From the NCBI RefSeq assembly GCF_947166265.1, contig NZ_CAMVDO010000002.1, positions 1 through 64,000 of the forward strand: DNA of 64,000 nt, in the 5' to 3' direction. The position numbers were made by a program, and so were the translations under genes. This DNA is from an uncultured Fibrobacter sp. Lineage in GTDB: Bacteria; Fibrobacterota; Fibrobacteria; Fibrobacterales; Fibrobacteraceae. Every line of letters begins with the position of its first letter. Within the stretch, counting starts at the first letter, position 1. This document shows, one piece after another, positions 8,692 through 16,670 of the stretch. Under the pieces are notes generated by a model. That model saw only the letters and a list, made by a program, of their open reading frames with translations, did no database searches and was not told the origin of the DNA.

Positions 8692-9780
8692 ATGTATAGG
8701 GCAGCAAAGTCATTTTGGAAAAAACAAGATACGCTGGAACGCAAGATGTTCTGGTCTTTCTTGCTCGTGGTTACCGTAACCGCGGCTTCTTCTGCAGCCT
8801 TTACCGTATTCGAAGGTCTCGGGATCGAAGCATCCCTCTGCAGTATCGGAACGGCTCTCATCTGCGCCATCGTCGCCATTATCGCCGTAAAGACATCGCT
8901 CTACAACCAGTGCTACCTAGTGATGTGCTGTATTTTGAGCTGTTTCTTGACCCCGATACTCTTCCTGTTCTGCGGCGGCATCACATGCGGTATGACCCTT
9001 TACTGCCTGGCATCCATCATCTTGATATCGTTTGCCTCGCGCGGAAGGCTCAAGACTCTCGCCTTCATCATTTCCATGATCGTCCAGATCGCAACGATCG
9101 CGGCTACATGGATTTACCCCGACATGGTGATTGTCACTCTGGACAGGGATGCCTCGTACATCGACTTTCTGTCGTCGCACATCATGGTGGGTCTTGCCAT
9201 TTTCTCTATCGGTTCGCTTTCTGTCAGGGCCTATTCCCAGGAACGCGAAAAGACGGCGAAGCTCCTTGCCAAGCTGGATTTTCTCTCGATGCACGATTCG
9301 TTGACGGAGCTGTACAACCGGCGTTACCTGCTGAACTACCTTGAAAATTTCGTGTGGATGCGTAGAGGCGCCTTCTACCTTGCCATGCTCGACATCGACA
9401 ATTTTAAACAAATTAACCTCAACTACGGACACGATTTCGGTGACGAAGTCATTTGCACCGTGGGCAAGGCGCTGCAGAAGTACGAAGACGAAATCGCAGG
9501 CGAATGCACCGCACGCTATGGCTGCGAAAAGTTCATTTACGTCATCAGCGCGGGTTCCGAAGTAGAGGCTTTCGCCAAGGTCGAGAACTTCCGCAAGACT
9601 GTCCGGCAGATTACCTTCGAAAAGCACCCGCAGGTATCCCTTACCATTAGCGGCGGGTTCGTTTCCTGCAACAGCCGTTTCTTTAACGACGTAAAGCAGA
9701 TGCTTGCAAAAGTAGACGAGCTTCTCACTCACGCAAAGCAACAAGGGAAAAACCAAATCCGCAACATGGCGGATAACTAG
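8692..9780 (+). CDS. Membrane protein with degenerate GGDEF domain
   Basis: The 362-residue protein has five or six membrane segments (about 20-180), then a GGDEF domain starting at DSLTELYNRRYLL (202-214). The metal and base contacts MLDIDNFKQINLNYGHDFGDEV (232-253) look normal, but the signature loop reads RYGCEKF (275-281) instead of RYGGDEF/RYGGEEF. The second Gly is Cys and the fourth position is Lys, so diguanylate cyclase activity is doubtful. It may act as a GTP or nucleotide sensor or a partner protein, which is inference. It is divergent from the DivIVA gene; the neighbouring operon carries an intact HD-GYP phosphodiesterase. Confidence 0.85.
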   Translation: MYRAAKSFWKKQDTLERKMFWSFLLVVTVTAASSAAFTVFEGLGIEASLCSIGTALICAIVAIIAVKTSLYNQCYLVMCCILSCFLTPILFLFCGGITCGMTLYCLASIILISFASRGRLKTLAFIISMIVQIATIAATWIYPDMVIVTLDRDASYIDFLSSHIMVGLAIFSIGSLSVRAYSQEREKTAKLLAKLDFLSMHDSLTELYNRRYLLNYLENFVWMRRGAFYLAMLDIDNFKQINLNYGHDFGDEVICTVGKALQKYEDEIAGECTARYGCEKFIYVISAGSEVEAFAKVENFRKTVRQITFEKHPQVSLTISGGFVSCNSRFFNDVKQMLAKVDELLTHAKQQGKNQIRNMADN

Positions 9781-9799
9781 TAGACAGTTCGTAGAGTTC

Positions 9800-9832
9800 A
9801 GTAGGCCCTTCGACAAGCTCAGGGACCTTAGA
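9800..9832. repeat. Short intergenic repeat
   Basis: GGCCCTTCGACAAGCTCAGG followed by GACCTTA repeats the sequence at 5299-5325 and parts of the elements at 17661 and 21640. It sits between the GGDEF gene and pyrC. Confidence 0.7.
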
Positions 9833-9859
9833 GTCTGTTCTAAATACTATATTTCAGCC

Positions 9860-10861
9860 ATGTTCCTACCTTTACCAGACGACTTTCATGCGCACTTGCG
9901 CCAGGGCGACTTGATGCCCGGCTACGTGCGCGACCTCGTGCAACAATTCGGCCGTGCTATCATCATGCCGAACACCATTCCAGCCATGACTTCGGCCAAG
10001 GCAATCGCCGAATACAAGGCGCAAATCCTTGACGCGGCAAAGAGCGTACGTTCGGACTTCGTTCCGCTCATGACGTTCAAGCTGAACCCGAACTACACGG
10101 AGCAGGACCTCAAGGACATGATGGCCGTAGGAGTCGTCGCGGGCAAGTACTACCCCGCAGGCGTCACCACCAACAGCGCCGACGGCATCAGCGACTTCGA
10201 GGCGGTTTTTCCCGTAGTCGCGATGATGGAAAAGCTAGGGCTTACGCTGTGCGTTCACGGCGAAGAACCGGGGCAGTTCTGCCTGGACCGCGAACCGGCA
10301 TTCATCAAGCGAGTCGAAACGCTCGCCGAAAAGTTTCCGAAACTGAAAATCGTATTCGAGCACCTGAGTTCCGCAAAATCGGTCGAGGCTGTCAAGCGAC
10401 TCCCGGCGAACGTAGCGGCGACCATCACGGTGCATCACCTGATGATGACGCTCGATGACATCGTCGGGGACGCCCTCAGGCCGCACCATTTCTGCAAGCC
10501 GCTCCCGAAGCGGCCTGAAGACCGTGCCGCCATCCGCGAAGCCGCCTTCAGCGGCTCCCCCAAGTTCTTTCTCGGCACGGACTCCGCTCCGCACCAGCTG
10601 AGTAAAAAGGAATGTCCGTGCGGAGCGGCGGGCGTCTACAGCGCACCGGTGGCCCTACCGCTTCTGCTTCAGGAATTCGAACGCGCGGGCCATCTCGACA
10701 AACTCAGCGACTTTATCGCAGGCTTCGGCGCCGACTTCTACGGACTTCCGCGCACCACGCAGCAGATCGAGGTCGTCAAGGAACCGTGGACCGTTCCAAG
10801 CATCGTCAACGGAGTCGTTCCGCTCGCCGCAGGCCAGACACTCGACTGGAAAATCAAGTAA
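9860..10861 (+). CDS. pyrC: Dihydroorotase (PyrC type)
   Basis: A 333-residue zinc amidohydrolase that converts carbamoyl-aspartate to dihydroorotate in pyrimidine synthesis. It starts MFLPLPDDFHAHLR with the metal-binding HAH at 10-12. The carboxylated lysine is expected at 96 in AGKYYPAGVTTNS, and later metal ligands lie in LCVHGE (about 132) and VHHLMM. FLGTDSAPH near residue 236 carries the catalytic Asp. The short class II form is indicated by length and motifs. No other pyr genes are near. No ribosome binding site is visible; a TATATT box (9848-9853) ends only 6 bp before the ATG, which suggests a leaderless or very short-leader transcript. Confidence 0.93.
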   Translation: MFLPLPDDFHAHLRQGDLMPGYVRDLVQQFGRAIIMPNTIPAMTSAKAIAEYKAQILDAAKSVRSDFVPLMTFKLNPNYTEQDLKDMMAVGVVAGKYYPAGVTTNSADGISDFEAVFPVVAMMEKLGLTLCVHGEEPGQFCLDREPAFIKRVETLAEKFPKLKIVFEHLSSAKSVEAVKRLPANVAATITVHHLMMTLDDIVGDALRPHHFCKPLPKRPEDRAAIREAAFSGSPKFFLGTDSAPHQLSKKECPCGAAGVYSAPVALPLLLQEFERAGHLDKLSDFIAGFGADFYGLPRTTQQIEVVKEPWTVPSIVNGVVPLAAGQTLDWKIK

Positions 10862-10932
10862 AAACATTTCCCGTCGCCGTTCGTCTCTATATTTTTACAT
10901 ATATTTACTCATAAACAGTAAGAAGGTGTTTT

Positions 10933-13386
10933 ATGGGTTTCAATTTTAGGGGACTCGCATTCAAGCAGTCCATGATGATTCTAGTGGCGTTCACCGTCGT
11001 GTTCGGCCTTATTTTCGGCATCATGAGCTACCAGACCCAAAATATGCTCAACAAGATGACGATCGAAAACGGTGAAGAATCCAGCCGCGCGAACGTGAAC
11101 TACATCGACAAGCTCTTCAATGCAGGCAAGCTCGTCGGTGACGATGTCGCAGCCACCCTCGGCAAGCGCAAGATGACAAAAGCGGAACTGGACGAATTCC
11201 TGTTTCAGTCTCTCACGAACGCCCGCAACCTCGTTCCCCAAATCGTGGCAGTCGTACTCGCCTACGAACCCGGCATGGGCCCAGAAACACCCAAGGGCGA
11301 ATTCATGCGACTCGCCCGCTTTACCGACAACGAAATCAAGCTGATTACTGGCGCCAACTATCAGGACAAGGAATGGTACTATTCTACCAGGGACGGCAAG
11401 ACCAGTCGCTGGCAGGAACCTTTCATTGGCGAATTCGTTCCCGAACCGATAGCCGTCTACACAGTCCCCATTTTCCGCACAAACGAAAAGGGCGAAGAAG
11501 TCCTTGCAGGTGTCCTTGCCGTAGACATGTCCATCGACTTCCTTAAAGAAACCATTACCGAAATTCCCATTTCAAACTCGGGATACGCCATCATCACCTC
11601 GGCTAAGAATGTGGCCGTCGCCTACCCCAAGAGCATCGCCCAGGGAAAGCGCAACCGAGAAATCACCGTCAAGGAAATTCGCGGAAAAAGTACCATCGAC
11701 TTTGATAGACAGAACCGCGACAGCAGCGGACTTTTCCTAGGCACCATCGCCGGTGGCGAAGAATCTGCCGTTTATTATACCACCATCAAGGCCAACAACT
11801 GGACCTTCATGGTCGCGTGGCCCATCCAGAAATATCTGGAAGACCAGAGAGGCATGCGCAAGCTTTTCCTGGTGCTCGCGTTCGCCGGCTACGGTGGTAT
11901 GCTCGTCATCATCTTGCTGATTTCTTTCCGAGTCGCAAAGCCACTCAAGGAGCTTGCCAAGGCAGCACGTAAACTGGGACTCGGAAACTTCAACGTTACC
12001 ATTCCGCAAATCACCGGACACGACGAGGTTTCCGAATTTGCAGCCGCCTTCTCGAATATGCTGACCGAACTCAAGGACCATATCGAGAAACAGAAGGACA
12101 TGAAGCGCATCGAGCGCGAACTCGATCTCGCCCGCAACATTCAACATTCCATGCTCCCCAGCAGCGAACACGAAGAAAATTCCGACGACGACCGTCACGA
12201 ACTTTCACCGTTCCTGCTTCCGGCCAAGGAAGTCGGTGGTGACTTCTACGACTTCTTCAAGATCGACAACGACCATCTTTGCGTCGTGATCGGCGATGTG
12301 TCCGGAAAGGGCGTCGCCGCGGCACTTTTCATGATGGTAGCCCGAATCATTCTGCGCACCACGACCAAGAACCTGAAGTCCATTGTCGATGCGTTCAACA
12401 AGACGAACTTCGCCCTTGCAAAGCGCAACAAACTGAGCATGTTCGTCACCATCTGGGCGGGCATCATCGACTTGCGCACAGGACACATCGAATTCGCCTC
12501 GGCAGGCCATAACCCGCCCGCCGTTCGCCACAAGGACGGCACCGTCGAATTCATACCGAGCAAGTCGGGCATTGTCATGGCCGCCATGGAAGATACCATC
12601 TACAAGTTGCAGACCTTCGACCTCAAGACAGGCGACACCCTGTTCCTTTACACCGACGGCGTCACCGAAGCGACCAACCGCAACAACGTCCTGTTCGGCG
12701 ACAACAGACTTCTCGAAATTCTTAGACAGGGCGGCGAAAAGACCCCTGCCGAAACATGCACCCTTGTCAAAAAAGAAATCGACAACTTTGTACAGGACGT
12801 TCCGCAATTCGACGACATCACTATGCTCACCGTCAAGTTCAACGGAAGCGATGAACCCGTCTGGGAGCGTTACGAAAAGACGATCGATGTCAGCGGCAAT
12901 AACAAGGGTGAGCTGAAGACTTTTGTACAAGACATTCTTACACCAATGGATGGAGCAAAGAAAATGCAAATGCAAGACGCCTGGGACCGCTACGAAAAAA
13001 TCGTAGACGTCATCCCGGAAAACCAGGATATTCTAACCGCATTCGTCGAGGGAATCCTTGCCCCCATGGAAGGTTCCATGAAGTCGCAGATGCAAATCAA
13101 CATCGCCATCGATGAAATCTACAGCAACATCGTCAAGTTCTCGGGAGCGACCAAGGTAACCCTGATTGTAGAAATCCGCAAAGCAACGCTTACCGCAAGG
13201 CTCACCTTTATCGACGACGGCAAGCCCTACGACCCGATCATGCAGGCAGACCCCGACGTGACGCTCCCCGCCGAAGACCGCGAAATCGGAGGACTCGGAA
13301 TCTTTATCGTGAAGAAAACGATGGATAGCGTCTGCTACCGTCGAAATGGCGACAAAAACGAACTCGCAATCACCAAGACCCTTTAA
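10933..13386 (+). CDS. Sensor PP2C phosphatase fused to an anti-sigma-type kinase domain
   Basis: The 817-residue membrane protein has an N-terminal helix (about 15-35), a Cache-like extracytoplasmic sensor (about 45-300), a second helix (about 308-335) and HAMP. A coiled linker leads to a SpoIIE/RsbU-type PP2C domain (about 420-635; VGGDFYDFFK, GDVSGKGVAAALFMM, YTDGVTEATN, DDITMLTV). The C-terminus is a GHKL kinase of the anti-sigma type (about 680-817; N-box IDEIYSNIVKFSG, FIDDGKPYDP, GGLGIFIVKKTMD). Phosphatase and kinase for one STAS substrate are thus in one chain, and the STAS gene follows 31 bp downstream. A 40-residue tandem duplication (12856-13095) lies at the junction of the two domains. 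AAGGTG precedes the ATG. Confidence 0.9.
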   Translation: MGFNFRGLAFKQSMMILVAFTVVFGLIFGIMSYQTQNMLNKMTIENGEESSRANVNYIDKLFNAGKLVGDDVAATLGKRKMTKAELDEFLFQSLTNARNLVPQIVAVVLAYEPGMGPETPKGEFMRLARFTDNEIKLITGANYQDKEWYYSTRDGKTSRWQEPFIGEFVPEPIAVYTVPIFRTNEKGEEVLAGVLAVDMSIDFLKETITEIPISNSGYAIITSAKNVAVAYPKSIAQGKRNREITVKEIRGKSTIDFDRQNRDSSGLFLGTIAGGEESAVYYTTIKANNWTFMVAWPIQKYLEDQRGMRKLFLVLAFAGYGGMLVIILLISFRVAKPLKELAKAARKLGLGNFNVTIPQITGHDEVSEFAAAFSNMLTELKDHIEKQKDMKRIERELDLARNIQHSMLPSSEHEENSDDDRHELSPFLLPAKEVGGDFYDFFKIDNDHLCVVIGDVSGKGVAAALFMMVARIILRTTTKNLKSIVDAFNKTNFALAKRNKLSMFVTIWAGIIDLRTGHIEFASAGHNPPAVRHKDGTVEFIPSKSGIVMAAMEDTIYKLQTFDLKTGDTLFLYTDGVTEATNRNNVLFGDNRLLEILRQGGEKTPAETCTLVKKEIDNFVQDVPQFDDITMLTVKFNGSDEPVWERYEKTIDVSGNNKGELKTFVQDILTPMDGAKKMQMQDAWDRYEKIVDVIPENQDILTAFVEGILAPMEGSMKSQMQINIAIDEIYSNIVKFSGATKVTLIVEIRKATLTARLTFIDDGKPYDPIMQADPDVTLPAEDREIGGLGIFIVKKTMDSVCYRRNGDKNELAITKTL
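12856..13095 (+). repeat. 120-bp in-frame tandem duplication inside the phosphatase/kinase gene
   Basis: Two copies offset by exactly 120 bp (40 codons) read VWERYEKTIDVSGNNKGEL...MQMQ and AWDRYEKIVDVIPENQDIL...SQMQ. Matching landmarks are TGG at 12862 and 12982, TAC at 12871 and 12991, and CAA at 12973 and 13093. Only the second copy leads into the kinase N-box; the first looks like a vestigial start of the same domain. Confidence 0.85.
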
Positions 13387-13417
13387 AATTTTTAAATTTA
13401 GGATAGAGGAAAAAAAT

Positions 13418-13714
13418 ATGCAGATTAACAAAATCACAGAAAACGACAAGTTGACGGTTGCCCTCGAAGGCCGCCTGGATACCCTGACTGCCCCGCAACT
13501 TGACGCCGAGATTCAAGGCAAGCTCGACGGAGTCAAGTCGCTCGTGTTCGACTTCAAGAAGCTCGAATACATTTCTTCTGCAGGCCTCCGCATTTTGCTC
13601 ATGGCCCAGAAGGTGATGAACAAGCAGGGCACCATGGTCGTGAAGAACGCCAGCTCCGAGATCAAGGAAATCTTCGAAGTCACCGGATTCTGCGACATCC
13701 TGACGGTCGAATAA
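13418..13714 (+). CDS. STAS domain anti-sigma factor antagonist
   Basis: A 98-residue STAS protein: MQINKITENDKLTVALEGRLDTLTAPQLD, then LVFDFKKLEYISSAGLRILLMAQK, whose YISSAGLR contains the conserved phosphorylatable Ser of SpoIIAA/RsbV-like proteins. AGAGGA sits 8 bp before the ATG at 13418, which I prefer over a longer frame overlapping the upstream gene. Expected role: partner-switch substrate phosphorylated by the kinase domain and dephosphorylated by the PP2C domain of the preceding protein. The downstream target, a sigma factor or other protein, is not in the window. Confidence 0.92.
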   Translation: MQINKITENDKLTVALEGRLDTLTAPQLDAEIQGKLDGVKSLVFDFKKLEYISSAGLRILLMAQKVMNKQGTMVVKNASSEIKEIFEVTGFCDILTVE

Positions 13715-13725
13715 TCTTCACCTAT

Positions 13726-13762
13726 AAAAAAGCTTGGCCCGGCCTTACGACCGGGCTTTTTT
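13726..13762. terminator. Terminator between convergent STAS and TolC-family genes
   Basis: A-run at 13726-13731, stem GCCCGG (13737-13742) / CCGGGC (13751-13756), then TTTTTT. It ends STAS transcription on the plus strand; the flanking A-run lets it work in the other direction too. Confidence 0.85.
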
Positions 13763-13778
13763 CATATACTGTCGAAAC

Positions 13779-15074
13779 TTAGTCTAGCTTTCCCTGATAA
13801 AGTTCCAGGAGCTTTCGCGAAAGGAGGCTGGTGTACTTTGCATTAGTTAGCGTGATACGCGCCTTTTCCAGATTGTTTTTCTGAGTCAGAAAATCCGTAT
13901 AGGTGAGCGCGCCGGCATTCCTTTGTTCCTCGGCGACGGCAAGTGCCTCGCTTTCGGCCTCCACCTGAAGAAGCGCAGCCTTCCACTGCATATCGGCACT
14001 GACGGCGTTCAGATAAAGTTTCTCGACACTGTTTTCCAAGGTCTTCAAGTCTTCCCTAAGGCTCACCTGCGACTCGGTCTCGCTGACCTGCGCCTGCAGC
14101 ACCTTGTTTTCCGTGGCACCGCCGTCAATAATCGGAATGTTGATTCCAAGCGAAATGGAATTCTGCCAGCCGTACTTGAGCTGATCCTTGTAGCCACCCG
14201 ATTCCCACGCCTGCAACCCGGTGCTGGAATTGGCACCGAGCGTCACGGTAATGGAACTCCCCTTACCCGCCACCTGCGTATTCTTCTGGGCGGCACGCAC
14301 CGAAATGCTGTCGGACTTGAGTCCGGGATGCGCCTTCTGCACGTCGGACTTAAGTTGTTCGTAAGACGGGAGTGCCTCGAGCGAGTCAGGGCTTTCGATA
14401 CTCGATTCAGGAGCCGAGATCTGGAAATCGGCATCGCCATCCAGTTCCAGTAGCTGACGAAGGGTCGTCTTCGCCGTACTCACCGAAAGCTGCGCAGAAA
14501 GCTGCGACGTCTGCTTCTGCAGCACGTTGGACTGCGACTGCGTAAGGTCCTTCTTGGTAATGCTCCCCGCTTCGAAAAGCTTGCCGTAGTGTTCGAACTC
14601 CGCCTGCGCAAGTTCGACCGAGGCATCGGCGGTACGCAGGTTCTCGTTTGCCGCGAGGAGACTCATATAGGCGTTCAGAACACTTTCCTGAACAGAGCGT
14701 TCCGTCTGCTGGGTCGCATAGGCGGTCGCTTCTTTCGTAAGCGTCTTGGATTCCACGTTCAGGCTTGTCGCCCCACCATCCCACAGCGTATAGGAACCGG
14801 AGATTCCGAGGTTTAGGCGGTAATGGTCTTCGTTATCGACAAAAGGATGGTCAAAGAGCGTATTCTGGATGCTTGCACTCACGGTAGGGCCGCCGCTCGA
14901 CTTCGCCTGCTTCACGGAAATTTCGGCAGACTGTTCACGGAGCTTCGCGGATTCCAGCTTGAGGCTTGCCTTCTTGGCTTGCTTAAGGCAATCTTCGAGG
15001 GTCCAGGAGTCCGCAGCGTAGGCCGCTACGGAACAGGCGAGGAGTCCAAGGAAAATAGCTTGCGTGTTATTCAT
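13779..15074 (-). CDS. TolC family outer membrane protein
   Basis: The 431-residue precursor has a signal peptide (cleavage likely after VAAYA) and two outer-membrane-efflux-protein repeats. These are seen as paired long helices (LEDCLKQAKKASLKLESAKL, LNAYMSLLAANENLRTADAS, LAQAEFEHYGKLFEAGSITKKDLTQSQSNVLQ) and repeated in the second half (VEAESEALAVAEEQRNAGALTYTDFLTQKNNLEKARI). Such proteins form trimeric outer-membrane channels for efflux or type I secretion. No periplasmic adaptor or inner-membrane pump gene is adjacent, so substrate is unknown. It is transcribed toward the STAS gene. Confidence 0.9.
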   Translation of the reverse strand: MNNTQAIFLGLLACSVAAYAADSWTLEDCLKQAKKASLKLESAKLREQSAEISVKQAKSSGGPTVSASIQNTLFDHPFVDNEDHYRLNLGISGSYTLWDGGATSLNVESKTLTKEATAYATQQTERSVQESVLNAYMSLLAANENLRTADASVELAQAEFEHYGKLFEAGSITKKDLTQSQSNVLQKQTSQLSAQLSVSTAKTTLRQLLELDGDADFQISAPESSIESPDSLEALPSYEQLKSDVQKAHPGLKSDSISVRAAQKNTQVAGKGSSITVTLGANSSTGLQAWESGGYKDQLKYGWQNSISLGINIPIIDGGATENKVLQAQVSETESQVSLREDLKTLENSVEKLYLNAVSADMQWKAALLQVEAESEALAVAEEQRNAGALTYTDFLTQKNNLEKARITLTNAKYTSLLSRKLLELYQGKLD

Positions 15075-15115
15075 GCTCTTTAGATGTTTACTTTCGTTTT
15101 ACGGTTGCAACAAGA

Positions 15116-15150
15116 TAAAAAAAAGACCTCCGGGGTAGGAAGTCTTTTTC
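15116..15150 (-). terminator. Terminator of the tRNA-Val gene
   Basis: Minus strand reads AAAAAGACTTCC, loop, GGAGGTCTTTTTTTT: an 8-bp GC-containing stem extended by A/T pairs, directly after the 3' end of the tRNA. Confidence 0.85.
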
Positions 15151-15151
15151 G

Positions 15152-15226
15152 TGGACGGTACTGGATTTGAACCAGTGACCTCTGCCGTGTGAAAGCAGCG
15201 CTCTAAACCAACTGAGCTAACCGTCC
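15152..15226 (-). tRNA. tRNA-Val (anticodon CAC)
   Basis: Folds as a complete 75-nt cloverleaf on the minus strand: acceptor GGACGGT/ACCGTCC with discriminator A, D stem GCTC/GAGC, anticodon stem CTGCT/GGCAG with loop TTCACAC (anticodon CAC, codon GUG), variable AGGTC, and T stem ACTGG/CCAGT with loop TTCAAAT. The 3' CCA is not encoded. Confidence 0.96.
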
Positions 15227-15281
15227 GAGGTGCAGGCAAATATAGAAAAGAATTTTTCCGTTGTCAAGGGATTTTTAGAAA

Positions 15282-15746
15282 TTACAAATACTTGTCCTCG
15301 GCGGCACGGAGAATCGTCAGGAACTCGGCCGGATCCTTGGAGGCGATCAGGTCCCTACGGACACCGCCGTCTGCCAAAAGCCTGCTGACCGACGAAAGCG
15401 CCTTAAGGTGCGGCCCTACCGTATTGCCGGGGCTTACAATCAGGATAATCAGGTATACCGGTTCGCCGTCGAACGAGGCAAAATCAAGTCCGCCCTCGAT
15501 GGTAGCGGCGGCCATGCACATACGGTCCACGCAGTCAATCTTTGCGTGGGGAACAGCGAGTCCACAACCGATACCGGTGGAACGGCTCTGTTCGCGGGTC
15601 CATACGGCATCGAAGATTTCGCTACGGTGTTCCAATTTGTAGGCACTGCAGAGCGTATCCACGAGTTCGTTCAGGACTTCTTCCTTGGACGTGCTCTTGG
15701 AATTGATCAGAATGCAATTGTCGACAAACCTTTCGGAAAGACGCAT
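15282..15746 (-). CDS. PTS EIIA domain protein (PtsN/fructose type)
   Basis: The 154-residue product (MRLSERFVDNCILINSKS...) is a single EIIA domain of the mannitol/fructose/nitrogen type. The phosphorylated His is expected at residue 67 in GCGLAVPHAKI, with VYLIILIVSPGNTVGPHLKALSSVSRLL as the second conserved block. The ATG at 15746 has AAGGAAG nearby; the longer frame from 15818 adds an unlikely leader. No sugar permease or EI/HPr genes are near, which favours a regulatory EIIA-Ntr-like role over sugar uptake. Confidence 0.87.
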   Translation of the reverse strand: MRLSERFVDNCILINSKSTSKEEVLNELVDTLCSAYKLEHRSEIFDAVWTREQSRSTGIGCGLAVPHAKIDCVDRMCMAAATIEGGLDFASFDGEPVYLIILIVSPGNTVGPHLKALSSVSRLLADGGVRRDLIASKDPAEFLTILRAAEDKYL

Positions 15747-15845
15747 GATTACTTCCTTTTGTAAATAACTATATAGATATTTAGCAAAATATTTGCCTTT
15801 CGGGCAAAAAATGACCATTTATAACGAAAAAAACATCAAAAATCG

Positions 15846-16610
15846 CTAAAAGCGGTTCAAAAACGCCAAAATTTCCATCTGGGAATGCAAATTTTCACCC
15901 TGTTCGAGAACCCGACGCATCACGGAGACGTCGATCTGCCCAGGAGCCTCGGAATGTCCGATTGCCCCGTAGGTGAGGTTCGCCCCCTCGTTCAACGACC
16001 AAAGGCGGCTTACCCTGCCGGTTTCGCCCATACCGAACGCGGCAAACATCTGGAACTTTTTCGAGAACTTCTTTGCGAACTTGTACAGGCGGTCGCAGTC
16101 TTCGTTGGAATTGCTCATGGCGGCAATCTTTAGCCCCTGGCCCCCCACGCGCTTGACATCTGCGGCGAAAGTTTCAAGTTCCATGTCACTGGGAATGCGA
16201 ACAAAGTTGTGTTCCGAGATCAAGAGGCTCACTCCCCTGGGGCGCGCCAAGTCACTCAGCTGCTTGAAATCACACAGGCAGTCCCTTTCCAGGTCGAGCC
16301 ATTCAGGCACCTGCTTTGCCGAAAGAATCTGCTGCCACAGGTCCAGGCGTTCCACGACGCGGGCATCGGCGAACTTGCCACCGTCGCGCTTTAGGCGGAT
16401 GGTACCAATCTGCAACTTGTCCTTGACAACATTCCTCACCCTTTCCGAGAGGGCGGGCCACTCCGATTCGTCAAAGAAGTCGTAGCGGATTTCAAGGGCA
16501 TCACAACAGTCCAGGTCAAGACGCACCGGATGAAAGAGGTCCTTTTCAGCGGCTTCGAGGACATCTGGCCCCACAAGCCCCACGAGGTATTTGCGAGAAT
16601 CGGAAAGCAT
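15846..16610 (-). CDS. aroD: Type I 3-dehydroquinate dehydratase
   Basis: The 254-residue protein matches class I dehydroquinases of the shikimate pathway: ALEIRYDFFDE (substrate Glu/Arg), LISEHNF with the catalytic His, GLKIAAMSNSNEDC with the Schiff-base Lys, and FGMGETGRVSRLWSLNEGANLTYGAIGHSEAPGQ at the C-terminal substrate loop. Length is typical. It is divergent from bioB, with only 60 bp between the start codons. No other aro genes are in the window. Confidence 0.88.
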   Translation of the reverse strand: MLSDSRKYLVGLVGPDVLEAAEKDLFHPVRLDLDCCDALEIRYDFFDESEWPALSERVRNVVKDKLQIGTIRLKRDGGKFADARVVERLDLWQQILSAKQVPEWLDLERDCLCDFKQLSDLARPRGVSLLISEHNFVRIPSDMELETFAADVKRVGGQGLKIAAMSNSNEDCDRLYKFAKKFSKKFQMFAAFGMGETGRVSRLWSLNEGANLTYGAIGHSEAPGQIDVSVMRRVLEQGENLHSQMEILAFLNRF

Positions 16611-16670
16611 GGAATAAATATAGAATTTTCTACATTTGGGCCCGTCAGTTCAAGTATCAAGGAGTATCGA

